From Cynocephalus volans (Eukaryota > Chordata > Mammalia > Dermoptera > Cynocephalidae), in the NCBI RefSeq assembly GCF_027409185.1, contig NC_084462.1, forward strand, positions 27,193,577 to 27,257,576: DNA of 64,000 bases, in the 5' to 3' direction. Under the pieces are notes generated by a model that worked only from the letters and a program-made list of their open reading frames with translations, ran no database searches and was not told where the DNA came from. This document shows positions 22,396-34,048 of this stretch, one piece after another. Positions within the stretch are counted from its first letter, which is position 1. Each line of letters starts with the position of its first letter. The position numbers and the translations under genes are program-made.

Positions 22396-23400
22396 GAGAC
22401 ATGAGAAACGCGTAAGTGTAAGTAACCATGCAGGCTGTGATGAATTCTTCTGTAGAGGGTCAGAAGTGTAATAGGTAATTGGATAATTACCAAGAGCGCG
22501 TGGATAAAGTACAGGCCATGGGGGTGGGAAAAATTTGGGAGTCCTCACCAGGGACTAAACCACACCTTTCAGCATGTGTTAGCACTTGTTGGGTGGAGTG
22601 GAGAGGACCGGGCATTCCAGCACTGGAGAATGGCATAAAGAAGCGTCTGGAAGCAGAAAAACATCCAGGGTGGGTGCAGGCGAGACTAACTGGCTGAGGT
22701 GGGGAGAGGGGCAAAATTGGCCACTGCCACCTGTGAACTCCTCTAGCCAGGTTTGTAAACCTCTCCTAGCGCCTTCTACCTTGTGCTGTCATCATTTGCC
22801 TCTGCGTGGCCCTCGTGAACCAAGAGCTTCTTTAGGGCAGGGCTGTGCCTTGCTCTTGCCTGTATCCTCAGATGTCTGAAGCTTGTGGTAAGTGGTTAAT
22901 GGTGAACAGACTGTAGCCAAGGGTAGAGAATTACTGGTTAGCACTAGCAGGGAAGCGCTGGGCCTGGGTGGATAGTTCAGCTGTGGGCCACAGGAGACAT
23001 CTGTAATCACTTGCTGTTTCTTCCTAGTGGCCCCAGATTCCCTCCTGGTCTAGCCTTGTCCCCCATATACTTGGTCAGGAGCACCCCATGCCCATCTGAG
23101 GACTCCGATGGTTTTACTTGCCTGCCTTCCTGCATCCCAGAGCCTGTACCCTCAAGACTAGGCTTGCATCCTCACTCCTGCCAGCCTCTTCCAGGAAGCC
23201 TTCCATCCTCAACGCTCCTGGCACTGTCCTCACACTTCACATGGCCACTGTCCCTGTGAGAGTGGGGGCCATTGATCCACCTGGTGGCCTAGCTGCTGCT
23301 GCATCTCCCATCTCCAACCAGACCCCTGGTGTGTCCCCCACCCAGTGCATCACAAGCCATTGTCAGGCTTTAGGGAAATGAAAAGTAGTTCTTGCCCTCA
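22396..23400. other. Intron 1, no gene seen
   Basis: No named repeat or exon recognised. About 22790-23260 has L2-like flavour ('cttccaggaagccttcc') but is too diverged to delimit. Confidence 0.35.
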
Positions 23401-23404
23401 AAAA

Positions 23405-23640
23405 AGCTGCTGTCATGATGATAGCTTATCTGGAGCACTTTACAGTTTATAAAGCATGTTTTTAGCCATCACTGGGACTGCACAATAGTGAGGTATTATC
23501 ATCTTCATTTTGTGGATGAGGACCTTGTGACTCAGAGAGCTTGGCAACTTGCCCAGGGTCATCCCATTGGTGAGTGAAGGGGTCAGGATTCAAAGCCAGG
23601 ACTCCAGGTTCCAAGTCTCAGGCCCATTCCACAACACTGT
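23405..23640 (-). repeat. MIR-related element
   Basis: 'gcactttacagtttataaagcatg', 'ttttgtggatgaggaccttgtgactcagagag', 'ggcaacttgcccagggtcatcc', then 'gtcaggattcaaagccagg', the antisense MIR order. Confidence 0.7.
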
Positions 23641-23924
23641 CCTCACATCAGACAAGAGGATAATTCTGGAATGAACCAGGAGGGCTGCCAATCACAGACA
23701 AAATACCCTGTTTGTATTTACGTAGCCGGAAAATGGTTTTCTCTGTGTTTATTCTTTCAACATCTATTTAGCGAGCACATACCTGGGGAAGGGAGACAGG
23801 GATGAGTAAGATAAAGACACCAGCCCCAGTGGAGCTCAAGTGAGCAAGGAGGTGGACTGGCCCCTGTGTGGCTCCTCTTCAAGCCTCCCTGCTCCCGTGT
23901 GGACAGAGGATCCATGCACCAGCA

Positions 23925-24045
23925 GCGCTGAGCTGTTAGAAGGCAGGATCTCAGGCCCCACCTCAGACCTCTGAATTAGAGCCTGCTTTTTAACCAGAGC
24001 TCTGGGAGTACTGTGCACACTGAAGTTTGAGCACTGCTGCTCTAT
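23925..24045 (-). repeat. MER5A-like DNA transposon relic
   Basis: 'ggatctcaggccccacctcag', 'gaattagagcctgctttttaac', 'actgaagtttgagcactgctgc' match the order of MER5A (hAT-Charlie) in one orientation. Short and diverged. Confidence 0.55.
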
Positions 24046-24454
24046 TTTAGGTGAGTGCTGGGATGAGAGGAAAGAATGGGGCCGTGAAAAAACAGAGGAG
24101 GGAGCAAACCCTCAGAGAGTGACAATCTCTTTAGGTAGAGCATACCGCAGAGTGAAGGGTCTTAACGAGCATGCCAGGAGGTCTGGGTTCTAGAGAGGAA
24201 GTGACAGAAACATTTATGGAGTTCCCACTGGGTACCAGGAACATGCTAAGTGATGTATATCCATATTCCCACTTAATAACATCCAAGGTCCCACAGCGAG
24301 TAAACAGAGAAGCCAGACCTTCAAAATCAGAAGGCAAAGTCCTTTTTTCCATGTTTAAGTTGGGGTGTTTCTACCATCTTGCTCATGATCTTCAGCAGAT
24401 GCTCAGCCTTAGATTCATCAGCTGAAACATTTTAGGGTTGGACCAGAAGGATCA

Positions 24455-24620
24455 ATGGTTTTCAACACCGGCTGCACATTAGAAACATCTGGAGAGCTCT
24501 TTATAAAAATACTACTTTCCTGGGCCCTACTCCTCAGGGATTATGTCTCAGTTGGTCTGGGGGTGATCACTGATAATTTGTAAAGGTTCCAGGTAGTTCT
24601 CATGTGCAGCTGGAATGGTG
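24455..24620 (+). repeat. MER5A-like DNA transposon relic
   Basis: 'caatggttttcaacaccggctgcacattag', 'acatctggagagctcttta', 'ctgggccctactcctcagggatt', 'gttggtctgggggtg'. MER5A in the opposite orientation to 23925-24045. Non-coding. Confidence 0.65.
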
Positions 24621-25084
24621 GTCATTGGGCCTGATGAGTTCCCATGGGCCCCGCACTGTGTGGGCTCTGGGATAGCTCAGTCTGTTCAGGTTATAGCCAG
24701 AAAACCAAAATTGCTCTGCTCCTGCTTCCCACAGGTAAGAAGAATCTGTACCTTAGGTTTGTCCTTTGTAAATGCTAATGCCCAGAGCCGGGCTATGCAG
24801 CACCCTGAGCCTTATGTCTGGCACTTCTTCTCTACTGCTTATTGATCAGGTGTATGAAGTGCACACCTTGCCTGAGCTATGAGCAGGTGCCTTCTTGCAG
24901 GGAGAACTGTAAGTGAACCCCATTTTGCCATTTAGTTTATTTTACCATCAGAGATGACTGCTTGCATAAAAGGCATTGTGCCCTCCTGTCCTCTCCTTGC
25001 TCCCTTAGTTGGTATGGAAAATGTTGGAAGGGAGCTAAGAGCTTTCATTGGGTCACTGGTTTTGTATCTTCTGGTTTCCCTCCC

Positions 25085-25290
25085 ACTGACAGTAATGATG
25101 ATAGCCAACATTTACTCCCTACTTACTGTGTGCAAGAGGTAAAGGCCTTACACGAGCTACCTTTGCAAGCCTTGCTCCCAATTTATGAATTATAATCCCA
25201 GTTTTACAGACGAAAAAACTCAGACTTCCAGGGTTAATGACTAGCTCAAGGTTCTGAAGTAAGTGACAGAGCTGGGACTCAAACCCAGGG
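25085..25290 (-). repeat. MIR element
   Basis: 'gatagccaacatttactccc', 'actgtgtgcaagaggtaaagg', 'cccagttttacagacgaaaaaactcag', 'gacagagctgggactcaaaccc'. Full-length-looking antisense MIR. Confidence 0.8.
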
Positions 25291-25329
25291 AACCAGCCCC
25301 AGAGCCAGGCTTTACACAATTGCTGTCCC

Positions 25330-26260
25330 TCCATCCCTGCCTGGCAGCCTCCAGCTCTCTTTCTCTTCCTGATACTTGGGATCCCCAAGGCGCTGTCCTC
25401 ACCCCACTTCCCTTTTACCTCCTGCCCACTTCCTCTGCCCTCTCCTCCATCTGGTGCTTTCTGTTCTCACCTCCGTGACGCCAACTCCCCACATCTCCCT
25501 CTGACTTCCCAGCCTGTGTGACCACTTCCCACTGGACATCTGCACCCCATTACCTCAGAATGCCCCATGGCTGGTTGTTGGGCCCCATTCTCTCTCTGGC
25601 GTCAGTTCTGAGTCCCTTCCCTCCTGCACTTGCAGCTGCATTCTGTGGACACCACCTCTGCGATGTTTCTTGTCCATGCCTCCTCTGCTTCTCACTGCTC
25701 CTGCCTGGACCGTTGCCAGCCCATCTTTCTGCCCACAAACAGCCTGTGCTGGGTGGATGGGCTCCAAAGCCCAACCTGCTTCTGTAAATCCCTTTTTTCA
25801 GGAATCTTTGCTGGCTCCCTCAAGCCCTGCCTGATGTGGTACCATCAAGGTCCTTGTCCAGCCTTAGTGTATGCTGCATCCCTCCACTAGGCAGCCCTGC
25901 AGTCTGGTTCCAGCAGATCCTGCATTTGAGAGAGCCAGGACCCTTAGCTACCATATGTTCCCACATTCAGCCAAGCCCACATCTTGGCTTCCCTTCCAGA
26001 CCATCAGCTCTTGGGGGTAGGGTCTGGGTGGCAGTGCGGAGTGTAGACCCTCGCAGGAAGCAAGCAGGCACCAATGCCCATTTGCCAAACATGTGAACAG
26101 AAAACTGCTGCAGGACTCGGTGCTGCGGGCAGGCCCCCGCTTGCAGAGCACATTTCCTTTGCACACTTTGGAGGTTCTCCCTCTGCCTCTTTTGAGTTCT
26201 CCAATGATTAATTCTTACCAAGCATGTGTGTGTGCCAGGCCTGTGCACCCAGAGTACCAT
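25330..26260 (+). repeat. L2-like region
   Basis: Pyrimidine-rich sequence with L2 landmarks: 'cacctccgtgacgccaactcc', 'gaccacttcccactggacatctgc', 'caggaatctttgctggctccctcaagccctgcctg'. Several frames stay open for 70-97 codons because of base composition; none looks coding. Confidence 0.5.
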
Positions 26261-27465
26261 GAACCCCTCCCCCGCATCTCCCTGAGAGCTAGGCTGTGGA
26301 ACCCACTTAGGAGAGAGCCTCTAGAGTCTAGAAACAGAATTAGAACTCAAGATGAATTATTTGAGTTTCTGTAAAGCTGAGAACAGTTTATAAGCATTCC
26401 TAAAACATGGTCTTTGCCCTCCCAGGGCTTCTTTCTGATTTGGTGGGACCTTTCTGAGCTAGAAGATACCACCAGGAAGTGAGAGGGGCTGGCCTTGTGC
26501 CTTGTGCACCTGGACGTGTTGACTGACAGTGGCCTGTTTGCGGGTGCTGGAGTTTGCAGCAGGGGATAAGGGATGTCAGGATGAGTGTAAAGCAACATGA
26601 GAGCACTCCCTGGAGAGTGAGAAATTTGGGCCGTGCTACTGGATTTCTTGTTTCCAAATGAGGCTGGAAGAGATTTCGGAGGGTCCTTCCAGCTCTCAAA
26701 TATTTTAGCTTATAAAACTTGGTGAGCCGGCTTTCACACTGTGAAATAAGGACACATGTTTCAATGGAGCTCTCAATTGCTCTCTTGAAAGGAGTTTCCC
26801 AATGCCCCCTGTATATGGAATGGGGACTAGGTACCAATGACGTGGGGCTCTCCAAAGGCTGGTGCTGCACCCAGGAAGGGATGGGAAGTATCGTGTGGCC
26901 CAGGAGAGCAGATTTCCTGCCCCACTTGGACCTGAAAGAGTTCCTTGTCTGGCACGTGTGCAAGGCTCTGGTGAGGATATTCTGACACTCCCCATCCATG
27001 TGCCACTTGTTCCACTACCTCAGGACAAAGTGTGGGGAGGCCCGGGTGTGGTGGAGGGTGTGGCCTGGTGTGGTGGGCCGGTGCCAGTTCTGCTGCTCCG
27101 TCCAGAAGGGTTGATGGTCTGGAGAGGTGCCCACCTAGGAAAGGGAACTTGTGAGCCCCACCTCCCAGCAGGGTGGAGGCTGCTTCCTGTTTTCCTGCCT
27201 GGGCAGGCAGGGAGGAGCCCTTTTCCCAGCTTGTGGATAGTTCAGTCTGACACTTGTGAGGGGAAAGGGACCGGGATTTAAGGAATCCATTGGCTCAGAC
27301 AGTGGAAGAGAGAATGGCATATTTTCTTGGATCAGAAAGGTTGCTTCAGCTGCGTCTGCTAATACTGTCATGAGACAGCTCGGGAAGCTGGTCTGTGCTG
27401 TTTAGAAAGCCAGTGTGGCCTCTTGCTAACACTGTAGTTTAAAAGCATGTTTGCACATAACTTCT
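26261..27465. other. Intron 1, no gene seen
   Basis: No named repeat. The longest frame (26400-26999, minus, 199 codons) has no domain, crosses no splice signals that I can support, and is not a gene on this evidence. Confidence 0.4.
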
Positions 27466-27469
27466 TTTA

Positions 27470-27605
27470 AGCCATAGAACAACGTGCAATAGGTGATTGT
27501 GGTCAGTTTTCAAATATGGACACTGAGGCTCAGAGAGGTTAAGTGACATGCCTAAGAGCACTCAGGAAATGGCAGAACTGAGGTTTGAACCTGGTGTATC
27601 TGATC
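27470..27605 (-). repeat. MIR element (partial)
   Basis: 'gacactgaggctcagagaggttaagtgacatgcc', 'gcagaactgaggtttgaacctgg': antisense MIR core and 3' part. Confidence 0.75.
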
Positions 27606-27729
27606 ACACATTTTATACATTCTTTCTATATCTCCCTTAAAAGTTGAAGCCTGGTCTATGGCTGGTAACTTAGAAAAGGCACAGAGATTTTTTCCCCCCA
27701 AGTCTTCCAGTTGACTTATTTGGACATTT

Positions 27730-28755
27730 AAAATTTCTCTCAGAAGAAAATTTTTGCAACACACATAACCACCATCAAAGGACCTGTATCCAGAATATGT
27801 AAAAAACTTAAAAGAAAAAAAACTTAAAAAAAAAAAAGATAACCTAATTGAAAAATAAGTGGGAGATACTTTATGAAAGATGATAAACAAATGGCCAAAA
27901 AACATATGAAAAAGTGGTCACCGTCATTAGTAATCAGGAAAATGCAAATTAATATTACGAGGAGATACCACCACATGCTCATCAGGATGGCTGAAATAAA
28001 AATGAAAAAAACTCTGGCAGTGCCAAGTATGGGTGAGGATGTGGAGCAGTGGAAAGGCCTGTTCATAGCCAATGGCCTGTTGACTGGTGCAGCCACATTG
28101 GGAAACAGTCTGCTATTATCCTAAAGTCGAAGATATGTATACTCAGTGCCTCAGCAATTTCACTGCTAGCTACATACCCAACAGGAATGCATACACATGC
28201 ACCAGAAGATATTTAGAAGAATATTCATAATCATATTTTGTAATAGTCCCAACCTGGAAACAACCCAAAAGTCCCTCAACAGTAGATGGATATATAAATG
28301 GTGCTATAGTCTTTCACCGGAATACTGTACAACCATGAAAACGAATAAACGCTACTTACATTCAGCAGCATGGATGAATTTTACAAACAACGTTAAGCAA
28401 AGAAAAAGCAGACACAAAAGGACAACTTCTGTGTGCTTCTATGCATATTAGTTTCAAAAAACAGGCAAAATGAAACTAGTGTTTAGGGTGTGCTTGCTTC
28501 CATGGTAAAACTGTGCAGAAAGAAGGAAGTGATTACCATAAAAGTCCAGTAAAAGTTATTCTTGGGTGCAGGGAAGGTTAGTGATTGGAGGTGGGGCGGG
28601 GGGACGGGAGGGCAAGGAGAGCTTGTGAGGTCCTGGCAGCAGTCTATTAGCCTGGGTGATGGTTTATGATAATTCATTAAACTGTATGTTTTTGTTTTGG
28701 GCAGTTTTCTGTATTTATATTATATTTCAAAATGCAAAAGATTTAAATGAAAAAA
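27730..28755 (+). mobile_element. Old L1, ORF2 3' end and 3' UTR
   Basis: Degraded plus-strand L1: 'aaccaccatcaaaggacctgtatccagaatatg', 'aaatggccaaaaaacatatg', 'gataccaccacatgctcatc', 'gaaacaacccaaaagtccctc', 'aaactgtatgtttttg' near the end. Many stops and indels. It differs strongly from the young L1s, so belongs to a much older subfamily. Confidence 0.8.
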
Positions 28756-29340
28756 CTCCTCCCAGGGAGTAAGAGATGGTGTCTAAGCATCTGCCCCTTT
28801 TCTATCCGCGCATTCTTTGATGCTACCTAGAACTGGGAGGTTTTGATTTTTGAATCATGCATAAATACAAGCAGCATCTTCCCAGTATTGCCGTAACTTG
28901 TAGCCAGGAAGTTGAAACCTGTCATTAGCCCACATGTTGCCCTTGGCTTCCATTCATTTGTGTCTTGTGTCTGCCTTCCTTAGTGGCAGACAGACCCTAA
29001 ATTTCTCACTCATCTTTTAGCATGTTGCCCTAGTATCTAGTAGGGGGCTTTACACCAGCTAAGGTTCAGGATGTCTGTTAAATACAAAATAGCTTAGGTG
29101 GCAAAAAGTTCTCAAAGAGGAGGATGAGAGAAAACAGTGTGTCTCCAGGTTTGAAGCATGTTTAAATAAAATCAGAGATCTGGATGGTGGACTTCTGGAG
29201 CATGGAACCTCTGGAGCTTGGCTTTCGTTCCAGATATTTAGATCAGGTCACAGATTATGGAGTCATGATGAGCGGCTATGAGAATCTTGGGGAATGTCAT
29301 CTGGGAACAGGGTGGAAACACTGACCTTGTAACAGTGGTT
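28756..29340. other. Intron 1, no feature recognised
   Basis: About 585 bp between an old and a young L1. Nothing recognised. Confidence 0.4.
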
Positions 29341-29528
29341 CTTTTTTTTTTTTTTTTTTTTTTAAATTTTATTTTGTCGATATACATTGTAGCTGATTAT
29401 TGCTCCCCATCACCAAAACCTCCCTCCCTTCTCCCTCCCCACCTCCCCCCCAACAATGTCCTTTCTGTTTGCTTGTCGTATCAACTTCAAATAATTGTGG
29501 TTGTTATATCTTCTTCCCCCCCCCCCCG

Positions 29529-29566
<38 letters not shown>

Positions 29567-30440
29567 TTATATATTAATTTTTAGCTCCCTCCAATAAGTG
29601 AGAACATGTGGTATTTCTCTTTCTGTGCCTGACTTGTTTCACTTAATATAATTCTCTCAAGGTCCATCCATGTTGTTGCAAATGGCAGTATTTCATTCGT
29701 TTTTATAGCTGAGTAGTATTCCATTGTGTAGATGTACCACATTTTCCGTATCCACTCATCTGATGATGAGCATTTGGGCTGGTTCCAACTCTTGGCTATT
29801 GTAAAGAGTGCTGTGATGAACATTGGGGAACAGGTATACCTTCGACTTGATGATTTCCATTCCTCTGGGTATATTCCCAGCAGTGGGATAGCTGGGTCGT
29901 ATGGTAGATCTATCTGCAATTGTTTGAGGAACCTCCATACCATTTTCCATAGAGGCTGCACCATTTTGCAGTCCCACCAACAATGTATGAGAGTTCCTTT
30001 TTCTCCGCAACCTTGCCAGCATTTATCGTTCAGAGTCTTTTGGATTTTAGCCATCCTCACTGGGGTTAGATGGTATCTCAATGTGGTTTTGATTTGCATT
30101 TCCCGGATGCTGAGTGATGTTGAGCATTTGTTCATATGTCTGTTGGCCATTTGGATATCTTCCTTAGAGAAATGCCTACTTAGCTCTTTTGCCCATTTTT
30201 TAATTGGGTTGCTTGTTTTCTTCTTGTAAAGTTGTTTGAGTTCCTTATATATTCTGGATATTAATCCTTTGTCAGATGTATATTTTGCAAATATTTTCTC
30301 CCACTCTGTTGGTTGTCTTTTAACTCTTTTAATTGTTTCTTTTGCTGTGCAGAAGCTTTTTAGTTTGATATAATCCCATTTGTTTATTTTTCCTTTGGTT
30401 GCCCGTGGTTCTTTGAGGTCCTCGCTGGATGTATGGTTCC
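29341..30440 (-). mobile_element. Young 5'-truncated L1, antisense
   Basis: A 1.1 kb L1 3' end on the minus strand. The ORF2 C-terminus is open from about 30425 to 29581 (about 280 codons, ending 'FSLIGGS'). It includes '[18 protein letters not shown]' and the zinc-knuckle-like '[15 protein letters not shown]', expected near the ORF2 C-terminus. The 3' UTR carries (GT)n at about 29529-29562, a C-run and pyrimidine-rich tract, and the T23 stretch at 29341-29363 (minus-strand poly-A). Target duplications are not obvious. Near-identity with 6640-7329 and 60497-62480 marks a recently active family. Confidence 0.92.
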
Positions 30441-30595
30441 TGGGGCCAGCCCACAATAGACAGTTCTTAGGTTTGGAAGTTGCTGTGTGTTACTATGTCT
30501 TACTACCTGTGTCTACTCTCCCACATGGGGCTAAAAGCAAATGCCTTCTCTATTTGGTTTTCCTTGAGTGTGTCTCAACTTATGCTATTTTCTTT

Positions 30596-30768
30596 TCTTT
30601 TCTTTTCTTTTTTTTAAAGATGACCGGTAAGGGGATCTTAACCCTTGACTTGGTGTTGTCAGCACCACGTTCAGCCAGTGAGCGAACCGGCCATCCATAT
30701 ATGGGATCCGAACCTGGGGCCTTGGTGTTATCAGCACCGCACTCTCCCGAGTGAGCCACGGGCCGGCC
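30596..30768 (-). mobile_element. CYN-type tRNA-Ile SINE, dimer, antisense
   Basis: Reverse complement of the CYN dimer: 'gatgaccggtaaggggatctt', 'gcgaaccggccatcc', GGATCCGAACC (B box, reverse) and 'gagccacgggccggccc'. Perfect 17-bp target duplications CTTATGCTATTTTCTTT flank it at 30579-30595 and 30769-30785. It lies about 155 bp from the end of the young L1. Confidence 0.95.
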
Positions 30769-30936
30769 CTTATGCTATTTTCTTTCCTCCTGTTTTTTAT
30801 AATTTTTCAGAACAAGACACACAAGCATGAGCTATATGGTTCCTGCTCTGAGCTAGACCCAGGACAACTTTCCTTGTAGTAACAGGTCAGCCAAGGGGCT
30901 CCATCTCTCTGGGCTTGGCTTGTGGTAGGCATTCAA

Positions 30937-30962
30937 AATAAATAAATAAATAAATAAATATA
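30937..30962. repeat. (AAAT)n microsatellite
   Basis: Six tandem AAAT-type units. Short. Confidence 0.9.
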
Positions 30963-31430
30963 TTGAGCGCCTTATTCATCTTTGTAACTTCAGTTTCCTA
31001 GCTCAGTGTCTGGCCCCAAACGACACTTGATAAATGAAGGATAAAATATTTTGAATAAAGAACTGAGTGGTCCCAATTCTGAATTGTGAACCCTAATGAG
31101 CTAACCCTGAATCTGGAAGCGAATTAGCCCAATTGGAGCCACCAAGAAAGCTCCTGTCTTAAGAGGCCAGCTCTCTCACATAACTATTGGTGGTTCTCAG
31201 GGGACTTGCTGTATTGAATGTGGACTCCCTGACTCATGATTGTAAGTGACTTAGAGATTGCCTGTTTCCCTTCAGATCATTATTCCAGGATGAGACCTCC
31301 CTGCACTGTCTAGGCCCATTATTGCTGATAAGAAAAACCCAACACACCTAAACCTGAATTCTGTCTCCTTCTGCAAATGTGCTCCTCCTCTGTTCTCTGT
31401 TTTAGGGAATCTCAGTTTAAAAATTCTCCC
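30963..31430. other. Intron 1, MIR/L2-like traces only
   Basis: Short phrases such as 'cctagctcagtgtctggcccc' recall MIR/L2 but I cannot delimit an element. No gene. Confidence 0.35.
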
Positions 31431-32340
31431 TGGTCATTCAAGCTGAACTTCTCCTGGTCATCTCTGACACCTCCTATCCTGTACCCCTGCAGCTAGTCAG
31501 GAGTCCTATTGTTTCTGTCTCCCTGATTGCCCACTCCCACCTTCCCACTCCCCTGCCCCTGCCTTAGCTTAGGCCTTGATCTCTAGCATGAACTATTTAT
31601 TGCATGGCCCAACTGGCCTTCCTGCCATCCAGTCCCTGCCCTCGTATGGTTCACCCTCCCAGGCTATGAGTACTCTTTTAAAAGGCAAACTGCTCATATC
31701 ACTTCGCGTTTTAAAAACCTCTGTTTATCCTGCGTGACTCTGAGCTGAAACCCAAGCTCTCTGGTATGGCACAGAGCCAGACTCGCTAGACTTAAAGTCC
31801 TGCCACTACCCTCCTGCAGCGCCACCCGCCCAGCCCACCGCCTCCCTCCTCTGGTTTCCAGCTAGCGCTGTTGTTTTCTGCCCAGTACTCTTCTCCCACT
31901 TTGTCCATCTGCCAAACTCTTCTTCATCCTTTAAGTCCCACCTCAGGTGTCCTCTCCTCTGGGAAGTTTCCCCTACTCATCCAAGTGTATTTATTTGATT
32001 GGACTTCTGTGTCCTGTGCTGGTAGCTTTTGTCATACTATATGAATGTGTTTACCCAGGTCTCTGTCTTACACTGGACTGTGAGTGTCCCCATTGCTTAG
32101 CCTTCTTTGTAGGGCCCTTTCTGCCATGTAATGTGACATATTCACAGGTTCCAGTGTTAGGGTGTGGATACGTTGTGAGTGGGTCGTTATTCTGCCCACC
32201 ACAGCCCATTTCACACTTCTGAGCCGCTGAAGGAACACCTGTCAGCTGCCCTGTGGAACATATATTCCACACTGTCCCCAACTCCACCCTGGGGCATGCT
32301 TGGCACAGAGTCAGACTTCAATAAATGTTTTTTGAATGAC
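31431..32340 (+). repeat. L2-like region
   Basis: L2 landmarks in order: 'aaaggcaaactgctcatatcac', 'ctgagctgaaacccaagctc', 'ctgccaaactcttcttcatcctttaagtcccacctcagg', 'tctctgtcttacactggactgtg', ending 'cttcaataaatgttttttgaatgac'. The left arm of an inverted duplication is embedded at 32110-32252. Confidence 0.6.
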
Positions 32341-32770
32341 TAATAATGCCTTTTAAGGACCTGATTGTATTTGATTGTTGCTGTAACAGAAAACAGAATA
32401 GGTCCAGTTCCCACTCCAAGGACTTCCTTGAACATATTTGATCTATTTCATATTGGACTGAAACAGATGTTTTGGCACCACTGGTAGGATAAAGGTGAGT
32501 GCAGTTAAAGAGTGGAGAATTCAGTTGGAGGGACATATTTAGAGAGGAAGGCTTTTGTATCCAGTCACAGTACTCCCAGAGCCAGTGGACTGGGAGCCAG
32601 TATTCCTGTTTTTTGTTCTGCAGGGGTGCTGACGGGTGTTCCTTCAGTGGCTTAGAAGTGTGAAATGGGTCATGGTGGGCAGAATAATGACCCACTCACA
32701 ACGTATCCACACAACAACACTAGAACCTATGAATGTGTCATGTTACATGGCAGAAGGGACTTTGTAGGTA
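32110..32770. repeat. Inverted duplication, arms of about 145-155 bp
   Basis: Left arm about 32110-32252, right arm about 32617-32770, spacer about 365 bp. The arms are reverse complements over their whole length, with a near-perfect core: left 'gtggatacgttgtgagtggg' against right 'cccactcacaacgtatccac'. Scattered differences and small indels suggest roughly 85-90% identity by eye. The right arm contains the first part of an MLT1 LTR plus about 50 bp of its flank; the left arm carries both in reverse. Confidence 0.85.
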
Positions 32771-33232
32771 TGTATCATTAAGGACCTTAAGACAGGGAGA
32801 GGCAGTTGGATTACCCAGGTGGGCCCAATCTAATCATATAGGCCCCTGAAAGCAGAGAACCTTCTCCTGATGCAGGCACAAGAGAGATTCGAAGCAGGAG
32901 AAGGATTCGATGCACTGTTGCTTACTCTGAGATATAGGGGCCCATATGCAAGGACAGGAGGGAGGTCCCTGGCTGACAGCCTGCAAGGAGATGAGAGCCT
33001 CGGGATTAGAGCTGCAAGGAATTGGATTCTGCCAATAACCTGAATGAGCTTGGAAGTGGATTCTTCCTAGAGCCTCCAATAAGGAAGACAGGTTTGCTGA
33101 CACCTTGAGTTTAGCCCAGTGAGACTCGTGTTGGTCTTCCAGCCGATAGAACCGTGAGGTAATGAATGGGTGTTGTCTTAAGCTTCTGAGTTTGTGGTAG
33201 TTTGTTACAACAGTGATAGAAAACGAATACAG
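32665..33232 (+). mobile_element. MLT1 solo LTR
   Basis: Sense MLT1: begins about 'ggtgggcagaataatgaccc', continues 'catgttacatggcagaagggactttg', 'ggattacccaggtgggcccaatctaatc', 'ttcctagagcctccaataagg', 'ctgacaccttgagtttagcccagtgagac', ending 'gatagaaaacgaatacag'. The first part takes part in the inverted duplication. One minus-strand frame (32834-33292, 152 codons) is a shadow. Confidence 0.88.
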
Positions 33233-33940
33233 GGTAACAGGTAACTCATGCTTCGGGGCGAGAGGCCTGGTGGAGCCCATGCCACGCTGCACAGACAGAC
33301 CACCTTTTCTTCATACCTAAAGGGACACTTGTGATTTCATTTGTACTTGTTGCGGCTGTAGATCAAACACTGGATTTCCACACTTGGCACTCATTCACAG
33401 AAGTTTTATCCTGGAAAAACAGTTCAGCAGCCTGTTCAAAACATTTTTTCCTGCCAGGCCATGGAGTTCTTTGGTGCAATTCCAAGTCTGAGGATCACAG
33501 ATATAATTTACTTAACCTTAAAAAAATTTTTTTTTGATCAAGTGCTGTGCTGTCTATTTAAAAAGGCGGGTGGGGAATCCCAGCGTAACTACAGGATCAT
33601 GAGGGCATCTCTGCCGGAGAAAGAGCTGACTTAAAGACAGGAAGCAAAGGGGGGATAAGTGAGTGGCTCCCCCACGGTGGCCCTGCCATGTCCTCATGCT
33701 CACTCAGCCTCGTGGTGGGGACTGGAATGTCCCGGTATTCCTGGACTGAGCTGCTGAGCAGCCAGGTGCTCCCAGAGCACTGGATTAAGAATTGAGAGGC
33801 CTTGCTTCTCCAAGCTGTGGTTCTCTCTGCTCTGGCATGGTCCCTGCTCTCCATAGGTGTTCATTCTGGGTCTGTGCAATGAGGGGGTTAGACAAGATTG
33901 CCCCAAAGGCTTAGAGAATTGGTGATTCTGTGAATAGGAG
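33233..33940. other. Intron 1, no feature recognised
   Basis: Nothing recognised except a T-rich run near 33524-33534. Confidence 0.35.
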
Positions 33941-33941
33941 T

Positions 33942-34048
33942 TACTGAAGTAGCAGCCTGCCATTACACTGGCAGTAACACCACTGATATAGTGGCCTGTC
34001 TGTTACACTGCAGTAATGCCACTGAAGTAACAGCCTGTCAGAGTCCAC
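33942..34048. repeat. Short tandem array, about 40-bp unit x 2.6
   Basis: Three successive units start 'tactgaagtagcagcctg', 'cactgatatagtggcctg' and 'cactgaagtaacagcctg', separated by blocks containing 'ttacactg' and 'cagtaa'. Diverged tandem duplication, non-coding. Confidence 0.75.

Noticed and set aside
26400..26999. 199-codon minus-strand frame
   Set aside because: No conserved domain, and a second minus-strand frame and a plus-strand frame are open over the same bases. Treated as chance.
29341..30440. Functional L1 ORF2 protein gene
   Set aside because: Only the C-terminal part is present; endonuclease and reverse-transcriptase domains are missing, so it is a truncated copy.
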